NCBI GenBank assembly: GCA_037176705.1
Contig: JBAWUJ010000091.1
Location: forward strand, 124,001 to 188,000
DNA: 64,000 bases
DNA from: Molossus alvarezi
Taxonomy: Eukaryota; Chordata; Mammalia; Chiroptera; Molossidae
Direction: 5' to 3'
This document shows, piece by piece, positions 1-11,760 of the stretch. Below the pieces are notes generated by a model, which was given only the letters and a program-made list of their open reading frames with translations, searched no databases and was not told the origin of the DNA. Each line of letters opens with the position of its first letter. Position 1 is the first letter of the stretch. The position numbers and the translations under genes were made by a program.

Positions 1-628
1 TAGTTGTTCTTTCCATGATATGACTGGATCTCCCTATAAAACGAGGAGAATGAACGTTAAAGTGTTCATGTTACTCAAGATCTGTGCATTAACTTAACCC
101 AAATGGAAATATTCATTCATTCCCACAGTTGTTTGACTAGAACATGTTTGTTCACAGTTTCCCTGCCAAGGTACTTAACTTCCCAGGGAAAAACATGCCA
201 CTGAGTGAATGTGGCCCCTGGCTCTCACAGAGTTTTGCCCATAATTCAGGATATCCAAGACTGCACCAGCAAGTCTTGTGTCTCTTTGTCTGGAACAAGA
301 GAAAAAAACTTACACTGCGAAGTTTAAGTGTGATTACACCTTTACAAAAGGACATTTCTTAAACACTTAACCAAAACAATATATGCTTTGAGGGTCCTCA
401 CGCTCTAGGCTTCATGGAAGTGACTTTTGTGCCACTGAAGTGAAGAGTTCTAACCCAGTTCATTTGGAATAGGTATGGTTGTATACACTCTCCTACAAAC
501 AAAGTAAAGTGAAAAGTATGTCTAAGGACCTATCAAAAGTCAGGTTGCCACATTTCCTTACATCAATACTTTCCACAACTGTACTAAGAACACGTAATCT
601 GAAAAACAGTACATCAGTGGTGGTTCCA

Positions 629-645
629 TTTCGTGTGAAGCGGGT
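629..645 (+). promoter_or_regulatory. CENP-B box (exact match to the nine core bases), unit 1
   Basis: The 17 bases tTTCGtgtgAagCGGGt match N-TTCG-NNNN-A-NN-CGGG-N, the core recognised by the centromere protein CENP-B in human alpha satellite and mouse minor satellite. It lies about a third of the way into the unit and recurs once per unit on the same strand; coordinates are given under each unit. A random match on either strand of a 1,960-bp unit is expected about 1.5% of the time, so the match is suggestive, not proof. CENP-B binding is an inference. Confidence 0.72.
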
Positions 646-1488
646 ATAGCCCTAGAATCTTTTTCTCAATATTTGGACATTATTTGAAGAAGGTTGTCTA
701 TTGGAACACAGTTCTTTGAACAGAGAGCCACTAAACACTCAATTGGACACTGCAACCGTATTAAGGGATCCATTCTGCTCTTGAACTGAACGTTATTATA
801 TTCTTCTGCACAGAAAGAACACCAGACATGAACACTTTTGACTATGCCAGGGTTTTCCCATAGGTGCTTCGGGGAAATAGTCTTGAAACAAGTGAATCCA
901 TGTCCATTGTTCAAAGACTGACACTCCCTCTTTTAAATTGATCACCTTTTGGTTCTAATGGCTGGAATAAAGGGATTGAGTACTTGTCAGTTATCAAGAA
1001 ATAAGATGAATTCGTCACAGGGAATTAGAAAGATAGGTTCAGGAGATTCCATTCATGATCAAGGTACAATTCCAGCATTTCACAATGATGGAAAGCGTTT
1101 ACTTTGAATTCTCAGGAGAAAACAGTTATCTACTCCTTATGTTTTTTAAGGAAATCGGTACAAACCGTGAAATGTATGATGGATCCAAGAATGACACTGA
1201 TTCATTCGGTAACAACTTTAAAGAATGTGTGTAGAACTGAATAGGGTGTAGATTTGCATGACCTGAACTTTGCCATAACCAATGTGTTTGATTTCTGCAG
1301 CCCAGCCTTTGTTGGATATCAAGATGACTCATAGACACTTCCAGGCAAACAACACATATGCAGGGCTAAAAGGTAGTATGTTGAAAGGCTGCCTCATCAA
1401 CTAGTACAGGTTGACTTTCCTGGTCACATAGGAAAGAAGGCAGACACCTGCATTTACTTACAACACTGTTTAACACTCCAATGTAAAG

Positions 1489-1510
1489 TATGCCCTGCAC
1501 ACCGGGCATA
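1489..1510. other. Short inverted repeat (7-bp arms, 8-nt loop), unit 1
   Basis: TATGCCC and GGGCATA are perfect inverted arms separated by tgcacacc. The element is present at the same place in the units I inspected, about 860 bp downstream of the CENP-B-box match. It could form a small cruciform or hairpin. It is not followed by a T run, so it does not look like a bacterial terminator. No function can be assigned. Confidence 0.45.
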
Positions 1511-1961
1511 GTTAGTGTGTAAGTCATTGAAATGGATACCCAGGTCCACTGCACAAGTGCATTTTCTCTAGAACACTCCTCTTGTTCTCCTTCACAGAGA
1601 TGTTCAATGTGAAAAACCCTTGGTGTTGTCAGTGTCTTCCAATTCATGGATTTACTCCTTGCATGGAGACAACCAATGTTTCAACTACATCACTTTAGAT
1701 GTGTTCACTTTCACTGCGTCAAGAATGCACATGTGTGACTCCAGTAGTTATCAGTCTTTCCATTGATTCAGTCTTGGCCATACGTTGGTTCACTGTTCTG
1801 AGTAAGAATCATGTAAAACCAACTGCTACAGCAGAAACCAAACTTTTTCCAAGTATCGCCTTCAAAAACGGGTTTCTATACGATCCAATCTTTGAAACCA
1901 TGAACAACACAGAACACAAAAAGGGATAACTTTTGATTCTACACATAAGTGTGCTCTGTCC

Positions 1962-3920
1962 TAGTTGTTCTTCCATGATATGACTGGATCTCCCTATAAA
2001 ACGAGGAGAAAGAACGTTAAAGTGTTCATGTTACTCAAGATCTGTGCATTAACTTAACCCAAATGGAAATATTCATTCATTCCCACAGTTGTTTGACTAG
2101 AACATGATTGTTCACAGTTTCCCTGCAAAGGTACTTAACTTCCCAGGGAAAAACATGCCACTGAGTGAATGTGGCCCCTGGCTCTCACAGAGTTTTGCCC
2201 ATAATTCAGGATATCCAAGACTGCACCAGCAAGTCTTGTGTCTCTTTGTCTGGAACAAGAGAAAAAAACTTACACTGCGAAGTTTAAGTGTGATTACACC
2301 TTTACAAAAGGACATTTCTTAAACACTTAACCAAAACAATATATGCTTTGAGGGTCCTCACGCTCTAGGCTTCATGGAAGTGACTTTTGTGCCACTGAAG
2401 TGAAGAGTTCTAACACAGTGCATTTCGAATAGGTATGGTTGTATACACTCTCCTACAAACAAAATAGAGTGAAAAGTATGTCTAAGGACCTATCAAAAGT
2501 CAGGTTGCCACATTTCCTTACATCAATACTTTCCACAACTGTACTAAGAACACGTAATCTGAAAAACAGTACATCAGTGGTGGTTCCATTTCGTGTGAAG
2601 CGGGTATAGCCCTAGAATCTTTTTCTCAATATTTGGACATTATTTGAAGAAGGTTGTCTATTGGAACACAGTTCTTTGAACAGAGAGCCACTAAACACTC
2701 AATTGGACACTGCAACCGTATTAAGGGATCCATTCTGCTCTTGAACTGAACGTTATTATATTGTTCTGCACAGAAAGAACACCAGTCATGAACACTTTTG
2801 ACTATGCCAGGGTATTCCCATAGGTGCTTCGGGGAAATAGTCTTGAAACAAGTGAATCCATGTCCATTGTTCAAAGACTGACACTCCCTCTTTTAAATTG
2901 ATCACCTTTTGGTTCTAATGGCTGGAATACAGGGATTGAGTACTTGTCAGTTATCAAAAAATAGGCTGAATTCGTCACCGGGAATTAGAAAGATAGGTTC
3001 AGGAGATTCCATTCATGAACAAGGTACAATTCCAGCATTTCACAATGATGGAAAGCGTTTACTTTGAATTCTCAGGAGAAAACAGGTATCTACTCCTTAT
3101 GTTTTTTGAGGATATCGGTACAAACCGTGAAATGTATGATGGATCCAAGAATGACACTGATTCATTCGGTAACAACTTTAAAGAATGTGTGTAGAACTGA
3201 ATAGGGTGTAGATTTGCATGACCTGAACATTGCCCTAACCAATGTGTTTGATTTCTGCAGCCCAGCCTTTGTTGGATATCAAGATGACTCATAGACACTT
3301 CCAGGCAAACAACACATATGCAGGGCTAAAAGGTAGTATGTTGAAAGGCTGCCTCATCAACTAGTACAGGTTGACTTTCCTGGTCACATAGGAAAGAAGG
3401 CAGACACCTGCATTTACTTACAACACTGTTTAACACTCCAATGTAAAGTATGCCCTGCACACCGGGCATAGTTAGTGTGTAAGTCATTGAAATGGATACC
3501 CAGGTCCACTGCACAAGTGCATTTTCTCTAGAACACTCCTCTTGTTCTCCTTCACAGAGATGTTCAATGTGAAAAACCCTTGGTGTTGTCAGTGTCTTCC
3601 AATTCATGGATTTACTCCTTGCATGGAGACAACCAATGTTTCAACTACATCACTTTAGATGTGTTCACTTTCACTGCGTCAAGAATGCACATGTGTGACA
3701 CCAGTAGTTATCAGTCTTTCCATTGATTCAGTCTTGGCCATACGTTGGTTCACTGTTGTGAGTAAGAATCAAGTAAAACCAACTGCTACAGCAGAAACCA
3801 AACTTTTTCCAAGTATCGCCTTCAAAAATGGGCTTCAATACGATCCAATCTTGGAAACCATGAACAACACAGAACACAAAAAGGGATAACTTTTGATCTA
3901 CACATAAGTGGGCTCTGTCC
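1962..3920 (+). repeat. Satellite unit 2, type B1 (1,959 bp)
   Basis: Pure type B. CENP-B-box match at 2,589-2,605. Carries the B1 base in gaggaTatcgg, which creates a GATATC (EcoRV) site at 3,111-3,116. A at 2,464 (aaaAtagag) is shared with units 6 and 8. Confidence 0.95.
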
Positions 3921-5881
3921 TAGTTGTTCTTTCCATGATATGACTGGATCTCCCTATAAAACGAGGAGAATGAACGTTAAAGTGTTCATGTTACTCAAGA
4001 TCTGTGCATTAACTTAACCCAAATGGAAATATTCATTCATTCCCACAGTTGTTTGACTAGAACATGTTTGTTCACAGTTTCCCTGCAAAGGTACTTAACT
4101 TCCCAGGGAAAAACATGCCACTGAGTGAATGTGGCCCCTGGCTCTCACAGAGTTTTGCCCATAATTCAGGATATCCAAGACTGCACCAGCAAGTCTTGTG
4201 TCTCTTTGTCTGGAACAAGAGAAAAAAACTTACACTGCGAAGTTTAAGTGTGATTACACCTTTACAAAAGGACATTTCTTAAACACTTAACCAAAACAAT
4301 ATATGCTTTGAGGGTCCTCACGCTCTAGGCTTCATGGAAGTGACTTTTGTGCCACTGAAGTGAAGAGTTCTAACCCAGTTCATTTGGAATAGGTATGGTT
4401 GTATACACTCTCCTACAAACAAAGTAGAGTGAAAAGTATGTCTAAGGACCTATCAAAAGTCAGGTTGCCACATTTCCTTACATCAATACTTTCCACAACT
4501 GTACTAAGAACACGTAATCTGAAAAACAGTACATCAGTGGTGGTTCCATTTCGTGTGAAGCGGGTATAGCCCTAGAATCTTTTTCTCAATATTTGGACAT
4601 TATTTGAAGAAGGTTGTCTATTGGAACACAGTTCTTTGAACAGAGAGCCACTAAACACTCAATTGGACACTGCAACCGTATTAAGGGATCCATTCTGCTC
4701 TTGAACTGAACGTTATTATATTGTTCTGCACAGAAAGAACACCAGACATGAACACTTTTGACTATGCCAGGGTTTTCCCATAGGTGCTTCGGGGAAATAG
4801 TCTTGAAACAAGTGAATCCATGTCCATTGTTCAAAGACTGACACTCCCTCTTTTAAATTGATCACCTTTTGGTTTTAATGGCTGGAATAAAGGGATTGAG
4901 TACTTGTCAGTTATCAAGAAATAAGATGAATTCGTCACAGGGAATTAGAAAGATAGGTTCAGGAGATTCCATTCATGATCAAGGTACAATTCCAGCATTT
5001 CACAATGATGGAAAGCGTTTACTTTGAATTCTCAGGAGAAAACAGGTATCTACTCCTTATGTTTTTTAAGGAAATCGGTACAAACCGTGAAATGTATGAT
5101 GGATCCAAGAATGACACTGATTCATTCGGTAACAACTTTAAAGAATGTGTGTAGAACTGAATAGAGTGTAGATTTGCATGACCTGAACTTTGCCATAACC
5201 AATGTGTTTGATTTCTGCAGCCCAGCCTTTGTTGGATATCAAGATGACTCATAGACACTTCCAGGCAAACAACACATATGCAGGGCTAAAAGGTAGTATG
5301 TTGAAAGGCTGCCTCATCAACTAGTACAGGTTGACTTTCCTGGTCACATAGGAAAGAAGGCAGACACCTGCATTTACTTACAACACTGTTTAACACTCCA
5401 ATGTAAAGTATGCCCTGCACACCGGGCATAGTTAGTGTGTAAGTCATTGAAATGGATACCCAGGTCCACTGCACAAGTGCATTTTCTCTAGAACACTCCT
5501 CTTGTTCTCCTTCACAGAGATGTTCAATGTGAAAAACCCTTGGTGTTGTCAGTGTCTTCCAATTCATGGATTTACTCCTTGCATGGAGACAACCAATGTT
5601 TCAACTACATCACTTTAGATGTGTTCACTTTCACTGCGTCAAGAATGCACATGTGTGACTCCAGTAGTTATCAGTCTTTCCATTGATTCAGTCTTGGCCA
5701 TACGTTGGTTCACTGTTCTGAGTAAGAATCATGTAAAACCAACTGCTACAGCAGAAACCAAACTTTTTCCAAGTATCGCCTTCAAAAACGGGTTTCTATA
5801 CGATCCAATCTTTGAAACCATGAACAACACAGAACACAAAAAGGGATAACTTTTGATTCTACACATAAGTGTGCTCTGTCC
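3921..5881 (+). repeat. Satellite unit 3, type A (1,961 bp)
   Basis: Pure type A. CENP-B-box match at 4,549-4,565. Private T at 4,875 (ggttTtaatg) and A at 5,165 (atagAgtgta). Confidence 0.95.
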
Positions 5882-7840
5882 TAGTTGTTCTTCCATGATA
5901 TGACTGGATCTCCCTATAAAACGAGGAGAAAGAACGTTAAAGTGTTCATGTTACTCAAGATCTGTGCATTAACTTAACCCAAATGGAAATATTCATTCAT
6001 TCCCACAGTTGTTTGACTAGAACATGATTGTTCACAGTTTCCCTGCAAAGGTACTTAACTTCCCAGGGAAAAACATGCCACTGAGTGAATGTGGCCCCTG
6101 GCTCTCACAGAGTTTTGCCCATAATTCAGGATATCCAAGACTGCACCAGCAAGTCTTGTGTCTCTTTGTCTGGAACAAGAGAAAAAAACTTACACTGCGA
6201 AGTTTAAGTGTGATTACACCTTTACAAAAGGACATTTCTTAAACACTTAACCAAAACAATATATGCTTTGAGGGTCCTCACGCTCTAGGCTTCATGGAAG
6301 TGACTTTTGTGCCACTGAAGTGAAGAGTTCTAACACAGTGCATTTCGAATAGGTATGGTTGTATACACTCTCCTACAAACAAAGTAGAGTGAAAAGTATG
6401 TCTAAGGACCTATCAAAAGTCAGGTTGCCACATTTCCTTACATCAATACTTTCCACAACTGTACTAAGAACACGTAATCTGAAAAACAGTACATCAGTGG
6501 TGGTTCCATTTCGTGTGAAGCGGGTATAGCCCTAGAATCTTTTTCTCAATATTTGGACATTATTTGAAGAAGGTTGTCTATTGGAACACAGTTCTTTGAA
6601 CAGAGAGCCACTAAACACTCAATTGGACACTGCAACCGTATTAAGGGATCCATTCTGCTCTTGAACTGAACGTTATTATATTGTTCTGCACAGAAAGAAC
6701 ACCAGTCATGAACACTTTTGACTATGCCAGGGTATTCCCATAGGTGCTTCGGGGAAATAGTCTTGAAACAAGTGAATCCATGTCCATTGTTCAAAGACTG
6801 ACACTCCCTCTTTTAAATTGATCACCTTTTGGTTCTAATGGCTGGAATACAGGGATTGAGTACTTGTCAGTTATCAAAAAATAGGCTGAATTCGTCACCG
6901 GGAATTAGAAAGATAGGTTCAGGAGATTCCATTCATGAACAAGGTACAATTCCAGCATTTCACAATGATGGAAAGCGTTTACTTTGAATTCTCAGGAGAA
7001 AACAGGTATCTACTCCTTATGTTTTTTGAGGATATCGGTACAAACCGTGAAATGTATGATGGATCCAAGAATGACACTGATTCATTCGGTAACAACTTTA
7101 AAGAATGTGTGTAGAACTGAATAGGGTGTAGATTTGCATGACCTGAACATTGCCCTAACCAATGTGTTTGATTTCTGCAGCCCAGCCTTTGTTGGATATC
7201 AAGATGACTCATAGACACTTCCAGGCAAACAACACATATGCAGGGCTAAAAGGTAGTATGTTGAAAGGCTGCCTCATCAACTAGTACAGGTTGACTTTCC
7301 TGGTCACATAGGAAAGAAGGCAGACACCTGCATTTACTTACAACACTGTTTAACACTCCAATGTAAAGTATGCCCTGCACACCGGGCATAGTTAGTGTGT
7401 AAGTCATTGAAATGGATACCCAGGTCCACTGCACAAGTGCATTTTCTCTAGAACACTCCTCTTGTTCTCCTTCACAGAGATGTTCAATGTGAAAAACCCT
7501 TGGTGTTGTCAGTGTCTTCCAATTCATGGATTTACTCCTTGCATGGAGACAACCAATGTTTCAACTACATCACTTTAGATGTGTTCACTTTCACTGCGTC
7601 AAGAATGCACATGTGTGACACCAGTAGTTATCAGTCTTTCCATTGATTCAGTCTTGGCCATACGTTGGTTCACTGTTGTGAGTAAGAATCAAGTAAAACC
7701 AACTGCTACAGCAGAAACCAAACTTTTTCCAAGTATCGCCTTCAAAAATGGGCTTCAATACGATCCAATCTTGGAAACCATGAACAACACAGAACACAAA
7801 AAGGGATAACTTTTGATCTACACATAAGTGGGCTCTGTCC
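5882..7840 (+). repeat. Satellite unit 4, type B1 (1,959 bp)
   Basis: Pure type B1. CENP-B-box match at 6,509-6,525. Has aaaGtagag where the other three B units of this block have aaaAtagag; otherwise I see no private change. Confidence 0.95.
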
Positions 7841-9801
7841 TAGTTGTTCTTTCCATGATATGACTGGATCTCCCTATAAAACGAGGAGAATGAACGTTAA
7901 AGTGTTCATGTTACTCAAGATCTGTGCATTAACTTAACCCAAATGGAAATATTCATTCATTCCCACAGTTGTTTGACTAGAACATGTTTGTTCACAGTTT
8001 CCCTGCAAAGGTACTTAACTTCCCAGGGAAAAACATGCCACTGAGTGAATGTGGCCCCTGGCTCTCACAGAGTTTTGCCCATAATTCAGGATATCCAAGA
8101 CTGCACCAGCAAGTCTTGTGTCTCTTTGTCTGGAACAAGAGAAAAAAACTTACACTGCGAAGTTTAAGTGTGATTACACCTTTACAAAAGGACATTTCTT
8201 AAACACTTAACCAAAACAATATATGCTTTGAGGGTCCTCACGCTCTAGGCTTCATGGAAGTGACTTTTGTGCCACTGAAGTGAAGAGTTCTAACCCAGTT
8301 CATTTGGAATAGGTATGGTTGTATACACTCTCCTACAAACAAAGTAGAGTGAAAAGTATGTCTAAGGACCTATCAAAAGTCAGGTTGCCACATTTCCTTA
8401 CATCAATACTTTCCACAACTGTACTAAGAACACGTAATCTGAAAAACAGTACATCAGTGGTGGTTCCATTTCGTGTGAAGCGGGTATAGCCCTAGAATCT
8501 TTTTCTCAATATTTGGACATTATTTGAAGAAGGTTGTCTATTGGAACACAGTTCTTTGAACAGAGAGCCACTAAACACTCAATTGGACACTGCAACCGTA
8601 TTAAGGGATCCATTCTGCTCTTGAACTGAACGTTATTATATTGTTCTGCACAGAAAGAACACCAGACATGAACACTTTTGACTATGCCAGGGTTTTCCCA
8701 TAGGTGCTTCGGGGAAATAGTCTTGAAACAAGTGAATCCATGTCCATTGTTCAAAGACTGACACTCCCTCTTTTAAATTGATCACCTTTTGGTTCTAATG
8801 GCTGGAATAAAGGGATTGAGTACTTGTCAGTTATCAAGAAATAAGATGAATTCGTCACAGGGAATTAGAAAGATAGGTTCAGGAGATTCCATTCATGATC
8901 AAGGTACAATTCCAGCATTTCACAATGATGGAAAGCGTTTACTTTGAATTCTCAGGAGAAAACAGTTATCTACTCCTTATGTTTTTTAAGGAAATCGGTA
9001 CAAACCGTGAAATGTATGATGGATCCAAGAATGACACTGATTCATTCGGTAACAACTTTAAAGAATGTGTGTAGAACTGAATAGGGTGTAGATTTGCATG
9101 ACCTGAACTTTGCCATAACCAATGTGTTTGATTTCTGCAGCCCAGCCTTTGTTGGATATCAAGATGACTCATAGACACTTCCAGGCAAACAACACGTATG
9201 CAGGGCTAAAAGGTAGTATGTTGAAAGGCTGCCTCATCAACTAGTACAGGTTGACTTTCCTGGTCACATAGGAAAGAAGGCAGACACCTGCATTTACTTA
9301 CAACACTGTTTAACACTCCAATGTAAAGTATGCCCTGCACACCGGGCATAGTTAGTGTGTAAGTCATTGAAATGGATACCCAGGTCCACTGCACAAGTGC
9401 ATTTTCTCTAGAACACTCCTCTTGTTCTCCTTCACAGAGATGTTCAATGTGAAAAACCCTTGGTGTTGTCAGTGTCTTCCAATTCATGGATTTACTCCTT
9501 GCATGGAGACAACCAATGTTTCAACTACATCACTTTAGATGTGTTCACTTTCACTGCGTCAAGAATGCACATGTGTGACTCCAGTAGTTATCAGTCTTTC
9601 CATTGATTCAGTCTTGGCCATACGTTGGTTCACTGTTCTGAGTAAGAATCATGTAAAACCAACTGCTACAGCAGAAACCAAACTTTTTCCAAGTATCGCC
9701 TTCAAAAACGGGTTTCTATACGATCCAATCTTTGAAACCATGAACAACACAGAACACAAAAAGGGATAACTTTTGATTCTACACATAAGTGTGCTCTGTC
9801 C
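7841..9801 (+). repeat. Satellite unit 5, type A (1,961 bp)
   Basis: Pure type A. CENP-B-box match at 8,469-8,485. T at 8,966 is shared with unit 1; private G at 9,196 (aacacGtatg), which removes the CATATG site found in other units. Confidence 0.95.
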
Positions 9802-11760
9802 TAGTTGTTCTTCCATGATATGACTGGATCTCCCTATAAAACGAGGAGAAAGAACGTTAAAGTGTTCATGTTACTCAAGATCTGTGCATTAACTTAACCC
9901 AAATGGAAATATTCATTCATTCCCACAGTTGTTTGACTAGAACATGATTGTTCACAGTTTCCCTGCAAAGGTACTTAACTTCCCAGGGAAAAACATGCCA
10001 CTGAGTGAATGTGGCCCCTGGCTCTCACAGAGTTTTGCCCATAATTCAGGATATCCAAGACTGCACCAGCAAGTCTTGTGTCTCTTTGTCTGGAACAAGA
10101 GAAAAAAACTTACACTGCGAAGTTTAAGTGTGATTACACCTTTACAAAAGGACATTTCTTAAACACTTAACCAAAACAATATATGCTTTGAGGGTCCTCA
10201 CGCTCTAGGCTTCATGGAAGTGACTTTTGTGCCACTGAAGTGAAGAGTTCTAACACAGTGCATTTCGAATAGGTATGGTTGTATACACTCTCCTACAAAC
10301 AAAATAGAGTGAAAAGTATGTCTAAGGACCTATCAAAAGTCAGGTTGCCACATTTCCTTACATCAATACTTTCCACAACTGTACTAAGAACACGTAATCT
10401 GAAAAACAGTACATCAGTGGTGGTTCCATTTCGTGTGAAGCGGATATAGCCCTAGAATCTTTTTCTCAATATTTGGACATTATTTGAAGAAGGTTGTCTA
10501 TTGGAACACAGTTCTTTGAACAGAGAGCCACTAAACACTCAATTGGACACTGCAACCGTATTAAGGGATCCATTCTGCTCTTGAACTGAACGTTATTATA
10601 TTGTTCTGCACAGAAAGAACACCAGTCATGAACACTTTTGACTATGCCAGGGTATTCCCATAGGTGCTTCGGGGAAATAGTCTTGAAACAAGTGAATCCA
10701 TGTCCATTGTTCAAAGACTGACACTCCCTCTTTTAAATTGATCACCTTTTGGTTCTAATGGCTGGAATACAGGGATTGAGTACTTGTCAGTTATCAAAAA
10801 ATAGGCTGAATTCGTCACCGGGAATTAGAAAGATAGGTTCAGGAGATTCCATTCATGAACAAGGTACAATTCCAGCATTTCACAATGATGGAAAGCGTTT
10901 ACTTTGAATTCTCAGGAGAAAACAGGTATCTACTCCTTATGTTTTTTGAGGATATCGGTACAAACCGTGAAATGTATGATGGATCCAAGAATGACACTGA
11001 TTCATTCGGTAACAACTTTAAAGAATGTGTGTAGAACTGAATAGGGTGTAGATTTGCATGACCTGAACATTGCCCTAACCAATGTGTTTGATTTCTGCAG
11101 CCCAGCCTTTGTTGGATATCAAGATGACTCATAGACACTTCCAGGCAAACAACACATATGCAGGGCTAAAAGGTAGTATGTTGAAAGGCTGCCTCATCAA
11201 CTAGTACAGGTTGACTTTCCTGGTCACATAGGAAAGAAGGCAGACACCTGCATTTACTTACAACACTGTTTAACACTCCAATGTAAAGTATGCCCTGCAC
11301 ACCGGGCATAGTTAGTGTGTAAGTCATTGAAATGGATACCCAGGTCCACTGCACAAGTGCATTTTCTCTAGAACACTCCTCTTGTTCTCCTTCACAGAGA
11401 TGTTCAATGTGAAAAACCCTTGGTGTTGTCAGTGTCTTCCAATTCATGGATTTACTCCTTGCATGGAGACAACCAATGTTTCAACTACATCACTTTAGAT
11501 GTGTTCACTTTCACTGCGTCAAGAATGCACATGTGTGACACCAGTAGTTATCAGTCTTTCCATTGATTCAGTCTTGGCCATACGTTGGTTCACTGTTGTG
11601 AGTAAGAATCAAGTAAAACCAACTGCTACAGCAGAAACCAAACTTTTTCCAAGTATCGCCTTCAAAAATGGGCTTCAATACGATCCAATCTTGGAAACCA
11701 TGAACAACACAGAACACAAAAAGGGATAACTTTTGATCTACACATAAGTGGGCTCTGTCC
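9802..11760 (+). repeat. Satellite unit 6, type B1 with mutated CENP-B box (1,959 bp)
   Basis: Pure type B1, with aaaAtagag (A at 10,304). It carries the only altered CENP-B-box match in the window (10,429-10,445, core base A at 10,444). Confidence 0.95.
10429..10445 (+). promoter_or_regulatory. Mutated CENP-B box, unit 6
   Basis: The last core element reads CGGA instead of CGGG (A at 10,444); the rest matches. This is the only one of 33 boxes I find altered. If the motif is a real CENP-B site, this copy should bind weakly or not at all. Confidence 0.7.

Larger units (their letters stand above)
1..1961 (+). repeat. Satellite unit 1, type A (1,961 bp)
   Basis: Pure type A at all diagnostic sites. 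CENP-B-box match at 629-645. Private bases: C at 167, A at 507 and C at 803. The T at 1,126 (acagTtatc) is shared only with unit 5. It is more changed than other A units of this block. Confidence 0.95.

Noticed and set aside
821..880. TTCGGGGAAATAG near position 868 as a CENP-B box
   Set aside because: TTCG and the central A fit, but the CGGG end is absent (AGTC).
1366..1647. 93-codon minus-strand open frame repeated in every unit, and the other 67-82-codon frames
   Set aside because: Each is present only because the satellite repeats. Frames overlap on both strands, resemble no family I know, lack a conserved start context, and most A/B differences in them change amino acids (for example Leu/Val, His/Gln, Phe/Leu in the 76-codon frame). 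Unit 9 has a frameshift in one and unit 1 a stop in another. I see no sign of coding constraint.
2969..2984. Second CENP-B-like motif in B units (ttcgtcaccggg)
   Set aside because: It has TTCG and CGGG but lacks the three bases A-N-N between them, so the spacing does not fit the box. A units have cacAggg instead. Probably coincidence.
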